In this document: positions 1 to 7,513 of the stretch, in pieces
How positions within the stretch are numbered: the first letter of the stretch is position 1
Layout: every line of letters starts with the position of its first letter
The notes under the pieces: model-generated
The model's input: the letters and a program-made list of their open reading frames with translations, nothing else
Databases searched by the model: none
Told to the model about the DNA's origin: nothing
Translations under genes and position numbers: made by a program
Assembly: GCF_900890425.1 (NCBI RefSeq)
Contig: NZ_CAAHFG010000002.1
Location: 62,001-126,000 of the forward strand
DNA length: 64,000 bases
Direction: 5' to 3'
DNA from: Pontiella desulfatans
GTDB taxonomy: Bacteria; Verrucomicrobiota; Kiritimatiellia; Kiritimatiellales; Pontiellaceae

Positions 1-2390
1 CGAGTGAACTCGGATTCGTGAACAAGACCGCCACCAAGAAGGTGGTCGGAATCCTCATCGAGCAGTGCTACGAAATCTCCGGGCACAACGTCACCGTCAC
101 CGTCCTGGATGCCCTCAAGAACCTCGGCTACGAACACGCCACCCGTTCCGGCATGTCCATCGGCCTCTGCGACATGATCATTCCGCAGGACAAAGGCGAG
201 ATGGTGGCCAAGGCCCGCGAGGAAATCGAGGGCGTTGAAGCCAAGCACCGCAAGGGTCTCATCACCGAGGGTGAACGCTACAACATGATCATCGACATCT
301 GGACCGACACCAACGACAAGCTGACCAACAAGCTGTTCGACGTGCTCGAAAAGAACGACGACCCGATGAACGTGCAGTCCAAGGAAGAACTCAACCCGGT
401 CTACGTGATGGTCGATTCCGGTGCCCGTGGTTCGCGCCAGCAGATCCGCCAGCTGGCCGGCATGCGTGGCCTGATGGCCAAGCCGTCCGGCGAAATTATC
501 GAACGTCCGATTCTGTCGAACTTCCGTGAAGGTTTGTCGGTGCTCGAATACTTCATTTCGACGCACGGTGCCCGCAAAGGTCTGGCCGATACCGCGTTGA
601 AAACCGCCGACTCCGGTTACCTTACCCGTAAGCTGGTCGACGTTTCGCACGATATCATCATCACCGAGGAAGACTGCCACACGCTCAACGGCATTGAAGT
701 CAGCGCCATCACCGAAGGCGACGACGAGCTCGTCTCCCTGGCAACGCGCATCATCGGCCGTACGGCTGCGGAAGACATCTGCAACCCGCACACGCTGGAA
801 GTCCTCGTGGCCGCCGGCGAGCTGATCGATAAATATTCCGCCCGCAAGGTGGAAAGCGCCGGGGTTGAAACCGTGGTGATCCGCTCCGTGCTGACCTGCG
901 AATCCCGTCGCGGCGTCTGCGCCAAATGCTACGGCAAAAACCTCGCCACCGGCAAGGTGGCCCAGCTCGGCCAGCCCGTGGGCATCATCGCGGCGCAGTC
1001 GATTGGTGAGCCGGGCACGCAGCTGACCATGCGTACGTTCCACATCGGTGGTACGGCATCGTCCGTATTTAAACAGCCGAAGGTAATCGCCAAGTCCGGC
1101 GGTTTCGCCAAGTACGAAGGCATCCGTTCCGTTAAGGTCGATAGCAAGAACGTCATCCTCAACAAAAACGGCAACATTGTTATTGTCGACGAGGAAGGTC
1201 GCGAACTCGAGCGCTATGCCCTCGTGATCGGCGCCCTCGTTTCCGTCGATGACGGCGGCGAAGTGAAAGCCGGCGAAACGTTTGTTGAGTGGGATCCGTA
1301 CTCCGTTCCGATTCTTTCCGAACACGACGGTAAACTTGAGTTCCACGACTTCATCGAGGGGGTAACGGTCCAGAAGGCCGTCGACGAATCCACCGGTGTT
1401 GAAGGCCTAACGGTCATGGAACACAAGGAAGACCTCCACCCGCAGATCGTGATCGTCGGAAAAGACGGCAACAAGGGCTTCTACTCCATCCCGGCCGGAG
1501 CCCAGGTGATGATCAAGGAAGGCGAGCAGATCGGCGCGGGTTACACCCTGGCGCGTACGCCGCGTAAGACGGTTCGTACGAAGGACATCACCGGTGGTCT
1601 GCCGCGTGTGGCCGAGCTCGTCGAAGCCCGTACCCCGAAGGAAGCGGCCGAGATCGCCAAGATCGAAGGCATCGTTGAACTCGGCGGCATTGCCAAGGGC
1701 AAGCGCAAGCTCATCGTTCGCGACACCGTCACCGGTGCCGAGGAAGAGCACCTCATCCCGATGAACAAGCACGTCATCGTGTTCCCCGGCGACTTTGTCC
1801 ACAAGGGGCAGCAGCTCACCGAAGGCCCGATTGTTCCGCAGGAACTGCTCGAGGTTTGCGGACCGCAGGACCTGCAGGAATATCTCGTGAACGAGGTCCA
1901 GGCCGTCTACCGTCTGCAAGGGGTGGAAATCAACGACAAGCACATCGAGGTGATCGTTCGCCAGATGCTGCGCAAGGTCAAGATTACCGATCCCGGCGAC
2001 ACCGAGTTCCTCTGGGGCGAGCAGGTCGAAAAGCAGACCTTCCAGGAAGTCAACCAACGCGCGGTCGGCGATGGCCGCCGCCCGGCGGAAGCCTCCCCGG
2101 TACTGCTCGGCATCACCAAGGCCGCGCTCGAAACCGAGTCGTTCATCTCGGCGGCGTCGTTCCAGGATACCACCCGCGTTCTCACCAAAGCCGCAACGCT
2201 CGGCATGGTCGACTCGCTGCGTGGCTTCAAGGAAAACGTCATCATGGGTCGCTTGATTCCCGCCGGTACCGGTTTCCCGATGTACCGCGACATCAAGCCG
2301 GTCAAGCTGGGCGAGGAAATCTCGGTGGAAGACGCACTCGGCGGAGACCCGCTCGCGTTTGCCGACCAGCCGAACGACGAAGACCTCTAA
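1..2390 (+). CDS. rpoC: DNA-directed RNA polymerase subunit beta' (C-terminal part)
   Basis: Partial gene: the frame is open at the window edge and the real start lies upstream; the GTG at 18 is internal. The product is the beta' subunit of RNA polymerase, the clamp and active-site half of the core enzyme. Counting from that GTG, the bridge-helix region ([18 protein letters not shown]) lies near residues 134-151. A zinc site is formed by Cys220 and the Cys294/301/304 cluster. The trigger loop ([15 protein letters not shown]) lies near residues 334-348. The C-terminus is acidic and ends shortly before a strong terminator, so this is the last gene of its operon (normally rpoB-rpoC). Confidence 0.98.
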   Translation, partial: SELGFVNKTATKKVVGILIEQCYEISGHNVTVTVLDALKNLGYEHATRSGMSIGLCDMIIPQDKGEMVAKAREEIEGVEAKHRKGLITEGERYNMIIDIWTDTNDKLTNKLFDVLEKNDDPMNVQSKEELNPVYVMVDSGARGSRQQIRQLAGMRGLMAKPSGEIIERPILSNFREGLSVLEYFISTHGARKGLADTALKTADSGYLTRKLVDVSHDIIITEEDCHTLNGIEVSAITEGDDELVSLATRIIGRTAAEDICNPHTLEVLVAAGELIDKYSARKVESAGVETVVIRSVLTCESRRGVCAKCYGKNLATGKVAQLGQPVGIIAAQSIGEPGTQLTMRTFHIGGTASSVFKQPKVIAKSGGFAKYEGIRSVKVDSKNVILNKNGNIVIVDEEGRELERYALVIGALVSVDDGGEVKAGETFVEWDPYSVPILSEHDGKLEFHDFIEGVTVQKAVDESTGVEGLTVMEHKEDLHPQIVIVGKDGNKGFYSIPAGAQVMIKEGEQIGAGYTLARTPRKTVRTKDITGGLPRVAELVEARTPKEAAEIAKIEGIVELGGIAKGKRKLIVRDTVTGAEEEHLIPMNKHVIVFPGDFVHKGQQLTEGPIVPQELLEVCGPQDLQEYLVNEVQAVYRLQGVEINDKHIEVIVRQMLRKVKITDPGDTEFLWGEQVEKQTFQEVNQRAVGDGRRPAEASPVLLGITKAALETESFISAASFQDTTRVLTKAATLGMVDSLRGFKENVIMGRLIPAGTGFPMYRDIKPVKLGEEISVEDALGGDPLAFADQPNDEDL

Positions 2391-2414
2391 CGGTTATCCA
2401 TAACCGAAGCAGAA

Positions 2415-2445
2415 AAGGCGAAGCCCCCGGGCTTCGCCTTTTTGC
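2415..2445 (+). terminator. Rho-independent terminator of rpoC
   Basis: A GC-rich stem (AAGGCGAAGCCC pairing with GGGCTTCGCCTT) is followed by a T-run, 25 bases after the rpoC stop codon. Confidence 0.92.
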
Positions 2446-2458
2446 GTGCGGGGGACGT

Positions 2459-2543
2459 GCCGCCCGCCGCCTCGTGGGGCAGGCTTTCCGGCCTGCCCAT
2501 CCCGGCATGAGCAGGCAAGAAAACCCGCTCCACATCTGGAGCG
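2459..2543. repeat. Dispersed GC-rich intergenic repeat, copy A
   Basis: About 85 bases, nearly identical to 2978-3062. It contains the hairpin GGGCAGGC-TTTCC-GGCCTGCCC followed by a GAGCAGGCAAGAAA tract. It is not coding. Two copies within 520 bases suggest a multi-copy repeat family of this genome. Confidence 0.8.
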
Positions 2544-2721
2544 CGAGGTTCCATCCGAGCCGTTCGTGGAGGGGCGGACGCTGTCCGCTCGGGCGCACGG
2601 CGTGCGCCCCTCCAGCAAGGCATCGCAGGCGTTGGGATGGCCACACAATTGAGAAGCAATTGCGCGCATAGCACAAAGACCACAGCCAGGCTCTCTATAT
2701 GAACTTAAATTGAATGGTCTC

Positions 2722-2804
2722 ACCACAGAGGACACGAAGGCACAGAGGAGCGGGAATGTTCAATTGCTCTGTGTCTCGGTGACCTCTGTGGTAAAAAAAA
2801 TCTG
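2722..2804. repeat. Long imperfect palindrome with ACCACAGAGG ends
   Basis: The left arm ACCACAGAGG...CACAGAG pairs with CTCTGTG...CCTCTGTGGT on the right, over about 80 bases. It resembles in style the AACCGC...GCGGTT palindromes at 53043 and 54962. Function unknown; it may be an RNA hairpin or a miniature repeat element. Confidence 0.65.
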
Positions 2805-2977
2805 TTTAATTGGGTATGATTCACATCAAAGCGGCTTTGCAGCAGAAAAATTGCACGATTTGCTTAACCGCGAATGAACACTAATGGACACGAATTTCCC
2901 CTGCGCCCGCACCGGAAATAGTCCTGTTATAAATCGTCCTGTGAAAAAAACTGACTGGAGGGCGAGGTTCCATCCGA

Positions 2978-3062
2978 GCCGCCCGCCGCCTCGTGGGGCA
3001 GGCTTTCCAGCCTGCCCATCCCGGCGATGAGCAGGCAAGAAAGCCCGCTCCACATTTGGAGG
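2978..3062. repeat. Dispersed GC-rich intergenic repeat, copy B
   Basis: Direct second copy of 2459-2543 with only a few differences. The flank GAGGTTCCATCCGAGCCG is also shared, although in copy A it follows the repeat and in copy B it precedes it, so the units look permuted. Confidence 0.8.
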
Positions 3063-3203
3063 GACTGGTTCCGCCCCTTGGAAAGAAATATTAATAATAT
3101 CATAGCGGCGGGGGCTCGCGCTCCATACAATCCCCATAGATAGGCCGGACGTGCCGGGGTGGCTCAGTCCAACATCAAGATGGCACCTTTTGGGTGCCCT
3201 CAT

Positions 3204-3260
3204 ATCCTCCTGCTTTTAACCTGCTTCAACAGAGAGGACGTTTGGGGAAGCAGGAGGGAT
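3204..3260. repeat. Hairpin upstream of the first lipoprotein cassette
   Basis: ATCCTCCTGCTT (3204-3215) pairs with AAGCAGGAGGGAT (3248-3260). It lies just before the first R'-like box at 3273 and may be a degenerate attC or the upstream boundary of the cassette array. Confidence 0.45.
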
Positions 3261-3303
3261 AAAATCCTAATCGTTCTGAACAACAACTAACCAAAGGAGA
3301 AAC

Positions 3304-3777
3304 ATGCAAAAAATAACTAGAAGACTAATGACAACCCTGCTGCTCGGAGCATCGCTCGCATTGTTTGGGTGTGGCGGAGATGATGACGAAGGTAGTGGAA
3401 GTTCTGGTTCCGAGAACTCTTTTGATTTTTCAGGCACTTATTCTGTCACCTATGAAATAACCAAGGGCACCTCTAGCTTACCAGTAGGTAGTTACTCTGG
3501 TGACCCAGTAATCGTCCAATCCAATGGGGATCAATTAACAATGTCCTTTGGGATTCCTGGCCAATTTTGGACTGAGTTCACAACAAGCTATGGGTTCATG
3601 GATGATCCTTCAGATCCTGAATATCAGTTTGATACTACAGACAATCTCGACGAAGGAGGAAGCCTTCTCCCTGCATCATTTTATATTGAAGGACAGTTCG
3701 AGCCACAGTCTGTATGGGCGCACATCAGAATTGTTGGAACGGAGACTATTGAACTCGATATTAGGGGAAATAAATAG
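3304..3777 (+). CDS. Small lipoprotein, cassette-array family member 1
   Basis: 157 residues with a clear lipoprotein signal: MQKITRRLMTT, a hydrophobic stretch, then the lipobox LFGC with the acylated Cys near residue 23, followed by an acidic Gly/Ser linker (GGDDDEGSGSSG). The mature part is beta-rich and unknown. The signal region is nearly identical to those of the lipoproteins at 4920 and 5547, while the mature domains differ. The RBS AAAGGAG lies 5 bases before the ATG. An R'-like box (GTTCTGA, 3273) lies before the gene and an R''-like box (GCAGAAC, 3779) directly after the stop, as in an integron cassette. The C-terminal motif FEPQSVWA...RGNK recurs in the fragment at 5418-5514. GC content is clearly lower than in the flanking genes. 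Confidence 0.8.
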   Translation: MQKITRRLMTTLLLGASLALFGCGGDDDEGSGSSGSENSFDFSGTYSVTYEITKGTSSLPVGSYSGDPVIVQSNGDQLTMSFGIPGQFWTEFTTSYGFMDDPSDPEYQFDTTDNLDEGGSLLPASFYIEGQFEPQSVWAHIRIVGTETIELDIRGNK

Positions 3778-3778
3778 C

Positions 3779-3785
3779 GCAGAAC
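3779..3785 (+). repeat. R''-like box of a disrupted attC site
   Basis: GCAGAAC, two bases after the stop of lipoprotein 1. It is the same box that opens the attC-like sites at 4804 and 5958. The rest of this attC is missing and intron-like sequence follows, so the site appears disrupted. Confidence 0.5.
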
Positions 3786-3838
3786 AATAAAGGGATAGTA
3801 AACCTGGCAATGGAAATCCATTGAAGAGGACGCACAAC

Positions 3839-4634
3839 GTGCAGGCCTCTCTGGGAAGGTCTAGTCAACCACCCGGTAATGAAATGACTGAAAACCCATG
3901 AGGTGGAAAGACAAAGTAATGAGTTTGGCGAGGTGAAGGGTGTAGCCCTGAATCTGACACACAGCTCCGAGAAAATTGAAATTTTGGGTGGTTTAGCCGA
4001 TCCCTTTGTCCCGGGCGCAGGCCATGGGATGCGGACGTTATCTGACCAGTGCGCATCTCCACCCCGGGGTCCAAGACAGCATCGAGCCAGACAACGATAG
4101 ATGGACAACCAGGCGAGTTACGCAGGCTCTTGGGGAATCGACCGCAATGGAAGTACCCGAGTATGTCGTTCAATGTGAAAAGAGAACGCCAAATGGCCGC
4201 GTATAGCGTGACGGAAAGCGGTGTGCTGCAATGGTCTAGCGATGAAGCGGCTAATCCCCGTGGAGTGAAGCTTTCCGCGGATAATCAACTGGGGAAGGAG
4301 AAACATGAATCGTCATTCAACGGACGCATAAATTATGGCAACAAACCTGAACCAGATAGGAGTGAAGGCGCGCAAGGAGTCGAAGCTGGTGTTTACCAGC
4401 TTGTATCATCACATCTGCGATGTGGACAACCTGCGGGCCTGTTTTCATGCGCTGAAGTCGGGCAAGGCGACGGGGCTGGATAAAGTTACAAAGGAAGAGT
4501 ACGGAGCAAAACTGGAAGAAAACCTGCTGGATCTTTCCGGGCGGTTGAAACGGATGGGCTACCGGCCCGGCGTGAAACGGCGCAGTTATATCCCCAAGGC
4601 TGGCAGCGATAATCTGATCCTCCACTTGATATGA
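3839..4634 (+). mobile_element. Truncated group II intron (RNA 5' part plus start of the maturase gene)
   Basis: The segment from about 3839 (GTGCAGG, resembling the GUGYG intron start) to 4334 is non-coding and looks like group II intron RNA, with phrases such as GAAGGTCTAGTCAACC and GAAAACCCATGAGGTGG that I associate with domain I. It runs into a reverse transcriptase/maturase frame at 4335. The element breaks off inside that frame; the rest of the maturase and the adjacent domains V-VI are absent. A possible 3' remnant lies near 5365-5400. The exact 5' boundary is uncertain. Insertion within a cassette array fits the known preference of some group II introns for integron sites, although this one is on the same strand as the genes. 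Confidence 0.65.
4335..4634 (+). pseudogene. N-terminal fragment of group II intron reverse transcriptase/maturase
   Basis: 99 residues. The part DNLRACFHALKSGKATGLDK, followed by a Tyr-Gly-x-x-Leu-Glu-Glu-Asn segment and YRPGVKRRSYIPKAGSD, matches the N-terminal RT0/RT1 region of LtrA-type maturases. Family members continue with KLRPLGIP, but here the reading changes after GSDN and stops nine codons later. Normal proteins have 400-600 residues including the YADD active site, so this copy is non-functional. The break lies near 4613-4630, where sequence of a lipoprotein gene begins. Confidence 0.8.
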
Positions 4635-4798
4635 CATTCAACGGCACAATAACTGCAACGGGAGCGATTACATTCGAAATGCCTACGACTACATTTAATG
4701 GTATTGTTGCTGTTGATGGGAACGCTATGTCTGGCAGCTTTGTTGGTTCAAATAACGGAGAAGAATGGGCGGGCAACTGGACAATGAATAAACTTTAA
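4631..4798 (+). pseudogene. C-terminal fragment of a further lipoprotein cassette gene
   Basis: 55 codons from an ATG at 4631 to a TAA at 4796-4798. The product is Thr/Gly-rich and beta-like (MTFNGTITATGAITF..., ending EEWAGNWTMNKL) and resembles the mature part of lipoprotein 3, for example its SGSSISGTGYN motif. It has no signal peptide or RBS and begins directly at the intron break, so it is the tail of a gene whose front was lost in the rearrangement. An attC-like site follows at once, the correct place for a cassette end. Confidence 0.6.
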
Positions 4799-4803
4799 CA
4801 TTT

Positions 4804-4895
4804 GCAGAACAAGAACATTGAAACGCCACGGCACAACGCCCGGATTTGAAGGCGATACTTGTTGCCCAGTATTCGGCTTATGCTAAACGTTCTGC
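4804..4895 (+). repeat. attC-like recombination site A
   Basis: It opens with the R''-like GCAGAAC (4804-4810) and closes with the exact reverse complement GTTCTGC (4889-4895), 92 bases in all. Its left half shares ACGGCACAACGCC with the other two sites. The inner arms pair poorly, so this may be a hybrid or degenerate site. It separates a lipoprotein fragment from lipoprotein 2. The R' box is not a perfect GTTRRRY. Confidence 0.6.
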
Positions 4896-4919
4896 ACAAA
4901 TATTAACCAAAGGAGAAAC

Positions 4920-5339
4920 ATGCATAAACTAACCAGAAGACTAATGACAACCCTATTTATTGGAGCGTCACTCGCACTTGTTGGATGTGGAGATGATGAT
5001 GGGAAAGAAGATAAGGATTCCGGCATCGTAGGAACATGGAGATTATATAAGGAAGAAATTGATGGGAAGACATATTACTTCCCTTCGCCAGAAGGCTATT
5101 ATGGGAAGTTGGTGTTTAATGCCGACGGATCAGGAACCTCATATTTCAATTTCGCGGGCTCTTATGGGTTTAATGATATCTTTGAGGGGTATGTACCAGA
5201 TGCTGATGCTCCCGAAGACTTTACTTATACCGTCACTGGCAACGAGGTCTCCCTCGGTGGTGAGTTCCAGTTCACTTTTTCAGGTAATGAATTTGTTCTT
5301 TGGGATGATGGTGACTCCTCCTTTTTCCGGAAAGAATAG
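4920..5339 (+). CDS. Small lipoprotein, cassette-array family member 2
   Basis: 139 residues. Signal region MHKLTRRLMTTLFIGASLA is followed by the lipobox LVGC (Cys near residue 23) and the acidic linker GDDDGKEDKD. The mature domain starts with SGIVGTWRLYKEEIDG, typical of small lipocalin-like lipoproteins with a GTW motif; it is beta-rich and about 110 residues long. The RBS AAAGGAG precedes the ATG by 5 bases. The gene starts just after the R' box of attC-like site A. Its own 3' attC is missing, and debris resembling the end of a group II intron follows. The role is unknown; an outer-membrane periplasmic-face lipoprotein is inferred. Confidence 0.8.
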   Translation: MHKLTRRLMTTLFIGASLALVGCGDDDGKEDKDSGIVGTWRLYKEEIDGKTYYFPSPEGYYGKLVFNADGSGTSYFNFAGSYGFNDIFEGYVPDADAPEDFTYTVTGNEVSLGGEFQFTFSGNEFVLWDDGDSSFFRKE

Positions 5340-5417
5340 GCGAAATTTGTGAGCACAAACGGGTAAAGGGGAGTGACTAGCTCCCTCTCCCCACACCACC
5401 AAGCATGTCGAAACTAC
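5340..5417 (+). other. Possible 3' remnant of a group II intron
   Basis: Non-coding. A hairpin near 5370-5394 (GGGGAG...CTCCCC) sits between lipoprotein 2 and the gene fragment at 5418. Its position and look fit a domain VI-type 3' end of a group II intron, matching the 5' part at 3839-4634. This is a weak call because no clear domain V is present. Confidence 0.3.
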
Positions 5418-5514
5418 GCAAGCTTTTATGAAATTTGAACCCAATTCAGTTTGGGCATATGTGAGCACATCTAGTGTAGATACAATCGCATTCAACATAC
5501 GGGGAAATAAATAA
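5418..5514 (+). pseudogene. C-terminal fragment of a lipoprotein 1 paralogue
   Basis: From 5431 the frame reads KFEPNSVWAYVS...AFNIRGNK and stop, closely matching the end of lipoprotein 1 (QFEPQSVWAHIR...ELDIRGNK). DNA similarity continues slightly further upstream (GCAAGCTTTTAT versus GCATCATTTTAT) across a frame-breaking indel. It has no start or signal peptide. The R' box GTTCTGC at 5516 follows the stop directly, so the hairpin part of the attC has been lost here. Confidence 0.75.
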
Positions 5515-5515
5515 C

Positions 5516-5522
5516 GTTCTGC
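5516..5522 (+). repeat. R'-like box opening the lipoprotein 3 cassette
   Basis: GTTCTGC. It is the exact reverse complement of the R'' box (GCAGAAC, 5958) at the other end of the same cassette, the pairing expected from a cassette that once circularised. Confidence 0.6.
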
Positions 5523-5546
5523 ATAATAAACTAACCAAGGAGAAAT

Positions 5547-5930
5547 ATGCAAAAACCAACCAGAAGACTAATGACTGCTCTGCTTCTTGGAGCATCACTC
5601 GCACTTATTGGGTGTGGAGGAGACGACGATGGAGGTGACAACGGAAGCGAAGCCAACTCGAGTATTGTAGGTACATGGACAGGTCATGTTAACAGCACAC
5701 ATGCTGCCACTCTTGTTCTTAATTCTGACAACACAGCTCAATGGTCGACAGATGACTCAAATGGAATTATTGGCGGAAATTACAGTATTAATGGAAATCA
5801 ACTTATAGTTGCACTCATTGTAGATGGCACAACAATTAACTTAGACCTTTTGGTGTCAGGCAGTTCTATATCAGGTACAGGCTACAATACAAAAGGAGAA
5901 GCCAGCTCTATTTCCTTAGCGAAGCAGTAG
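5547..5930 (+). CDS. Small lipoprotein, cassette-array family member 3
   Basis: 127 residues. Signal region MQKPTRRLMTALLLGASLA with lipobox LIGC (Cys near residue 23), acidic linker GGDDDGGDNGSE, then SSIVGTWTGHVNST and a beta-rich, Asn/Ser/Gly-rich domain. The RBS AAGGAG lies before the ATG. The gene sits between an R' box (5516) and a well-formed attC-like hairpin (5958-6047), so this is the most intact cassette in the array. The signal peptide DNA is almost the same as in the two other lipoproteins, whereas the mature region is different. Function unknown. Confidence 0.8.
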   Translation: MQKPTRRLMTALLLGASLALIGCGGDDDGGDNGSEANSSIVGTWTGHVNSTHAATLVLNSDNTAQWSTDDSNGIIGGNYSINGNQLIVALIVDGTTINLDLLVSGSSISGTGYNTKGEASSISLAKQ

Positions 5931-5957
5931 TTCTGAATTAACTGCTCAAGCATATTA

Positions 5958-6047
5958 GCAGAACCAGCGGGTTGAGCTGACACGGTACAACGCACAATTT
6001 TCATGCCTGCCGTTTATTCCCGTGTCAGCTCACCCGTAACGTTCGCT
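5958..6047 (+). repeat. attC-like recombination site B
   Basis: 90 bases from R'' GCAGAAC (5958-5964) to R' GTTCGCT (6041-6047). The inner arms CGGGTTGAGCTGACACGG (5968-5985) and CCGTGTCAGCTCACCCG (6020-6036) pair fully except for one extra T on the left arm. A single extrahelical base in this arm, together with a large terminal loop, is the hallmark of integron attC sites. The R' box does not match GTTRRRY strictly. Confidence 0.75.
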
Positions 6048-6201
6048 TCCAAAAATGTTAGCCAGTTTAAAGCGTCGTGGCCATTCGCTCGACAATGAGA
6101 GACATCCTGTTTATACCCGCTTGCGCGGCAGTCGGGATCTCCCCGAAGGTTGGCGTTTTTGGCTGGATCTTTCATCATCTACTTTTCTCCCTCAAATCCC
6201 C
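6048..6201 (+). other. Cassette body without a convincing gene
   Basis: The segment between attC-like sites B and C is a cassette of about 240 bases including site C. A GTG-started frame (6077-6286) runs through the following attC and lacks an RBS and signal features, so I do not call it. Gene-less cassettes are known in large integron arrays. Confidence 0.45.
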
Positions 6202-6288
6202 AGCGAACCAGGGGCTTGAGTTTACCCGGACAACGCCGGTTTTAATTTCAAAGTTTATTCGCCGGGCAACTCAGCCCGGTCGTTGAAC
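6202..6288 (+). repeat. attC-like recombination site C
   Basis: 87 bases from R'' AGCGAAC (6202-6208) to R' GTTGAAC (6282-6288, a perfect GTTRRRY). R'' is the exact reverse complement of the R' box that opens this cassette (GTTCGCT, 6041). The arms GGGCTTGAGTTTACCCGG and CCGGGCAACTCAGCCC pair, again with an extra T in the left arm at the same relative place as in site B. Confidence 0.75.
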
Positions 6289-6711
6289 TAAGCCGCTACG
6301 CGTCAGGCTCTCGCATTTAATTCGTTTTGGGAAAAAGGGTCGTGGAAAAAGGGTCGGGCCGCCTAATTCGTCATATTGAATCGAAGCTCTTCCATTTCCC
6401 CGGCGGGAATGGCTTGTGCGGGAGCGGGGACATTCCTGTCCCCGACGGGGGCCGGAAAGCCCCGCTCCGTTGGAACCACCCATGAGGACGCCTGCGGTAC
6501 AGCCAGCGGGATGCCTGGGGTACTGTTGCGGTTGGGAAGTCGGTTGGGGCATGGAAGCGTGGCTTGCATATCGAATGCGAGCTAATGCCAATCGCAATTT
6601 ACCCGAATGAGCCTTATGGCAAAGCCATCTGTGCCGTCTTGTCCGTTTTCGGGTGTTGGTCGCGTTTTGTATGGGTAATGCCCCATCATTTAACCAACCG
6701 GGAGAGAGAGA
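6289..6711. other. Non-coding stretch after the cassette array
   Basis: About 420 bases with no credible gene. It contains a GC-rich hairpin (GAGCGGGGACATTCC near 6425 to CCCCGCTCC near 6468) similar in style to the dispersed repeats at 2459 and 2978. The short open frames here follow the repeat and lack RBSs. Confidence 0.6.
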
Positions 6712-7389
6712 ATGAAAACGATCGTTGCAACCGCATGCTGTATGCTGGCCCTCCAGGCCATGGCGAAGGAATACGCTGCCAGCGAAGGCTGGAAGCCGCT
6801 TTTCAATGGCAAGGATTTGTCTGAATTCACGGTTGAGGATGGCCAGGCGACCTATGAGGTTAAGGATGGCGTGATTACCGGCCATACGGCGGTGCCGAGC
6901 CCCAACACCTTTCTCGCCACGAAGGCGCAGTATGGCGATTTTGAACTGGAGTTCGAGGTGAAGGTTTCCGACAAGCTCAACTCCGGTGTGCAGATCCGTT
7001 CGCGCTCGCGTGTGGCGGATGAAGGCAAGTTCAAGGTTGGCCGGTTCTATGGCCCGCAGGTCGAGATCGAGGCGGGGCCCGGGCAGGCCGGCTACATTTA
7101 CGGGGAGGCGACCGGTCGAGGCTGGCTTTCGCCCGAACCCACATCGAAGGATCCGGCGGTCAACCAGCATAGCCATTTCAAGAACGGGGAGTGGAACCAC
7201 TACCGCATCGTGGCCAAGGGCGCGCGTATCCAAACCTTCATCAACGGCCAGCCCATCGCCGACCTCTCCGACGAGGAAATCTTCAAGACGCATCCGAAAG
7301 GGCAGCTCGGCCTGCAGGTTCACGGCATCAATGCCAAGCTGCACCCGATGAGCGTCAGCTGGCGCAACCTCCATATCCGCGAAATCTAA
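6712..7389 (+). CDS. Secreted DUF1080 (3-keto-disaccharide hydrolase) domain protein
   Basis: 225 residues. A Sec signal peptide (MKTIVATACCMLALQAMA) is followed by one DUF1080 domain, a concanavalin/LamG-like jelly-roll fold. Family marks are WKPLFNGKDLSEF near residue 27, a central FELEFEVKVSDKLNSGVQIRS, GPQVEIE, WNHYRIVAKG and INGQPIADL. Members act on 3-keto-glycosides or bind glycans in the periplasm or outside the cell and are abundant in polysaccharide degraders. The start is supported by a GGGAGAGAGAG ribosome site. The domain alone does not give a specific substrate. A GC-rich hairpin follows. Confidence 0.88.
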   Translation: MKTIVATACCMLALQAMAKEYAASEGWKPLFNGKDLSEFTVEDGQATYEVKDGVITGHTAVPSPNTFLATKAQYGDFELEFEVKVSDKLNSGVQIRSRSRVADEGKFKVGRFYGPQVEIEAGPGQAGYIYGEATGRGWLSPEPTSKDPAVNQHSHFKNGEWNHYRIVAKGARIQTFINGQPIADLSDEEIFKTHPKGQLGLQVHGINAKLHPMSVSWRNLHIREI

Positions 7390-7396
7390 CCGTGCT

Positions 7397-7422
7397 GGTG
7401 GGGCGGGCCCCGTCCCGCCCGA
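7397..7422 (+). terminator. Hairpin after the DUF1080 gene
   Basis: GGGGCGGG-CCCCGT-CCCGCCC, 12 bases after the stop codon. There is no T-run, so it is either a weak terminator or another GC-rich repeat. Confidence 0.4.
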
Positions 7423-7513
7423 ATGGCGGCTCGCCCGAATGCTACTGGGTTGAGGGAAGGGGCGTCAATGAATGGTTTGATTGCGCGGCGCTATCCGTAT
7501 AGAGTGGTTCCCG

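Larger units (their letters stand above)
2446..3272. other. Repeat-rich non-coding region between rpoC and the lipoprotein array
   Basis: About 830 bases without a credible gene. It holds two copies of a GC-rich repeat (2459-2543 and 2978-3062), further hairpins at 2556-2620, a long imperfect inverted repeat at 2722-2804, and a hairpin at 3204-3260. The open frames here are short, overlap on both strands and follow the repeat sequence, so I do not treat them as genes. Confidence 0.7.

Noticed and set aside
6077-6286. 69-residue frame after attC-like site B
   Set aside because: GTG start without RBS, and its end is read through the attC-like site C; no signal peptide unlike the other cassette genes.
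6271-7374. 367-residue open frame on the minus strand
   Set aside because: Antisense of the DUF1080 gene and its upstream repeat; no domain.
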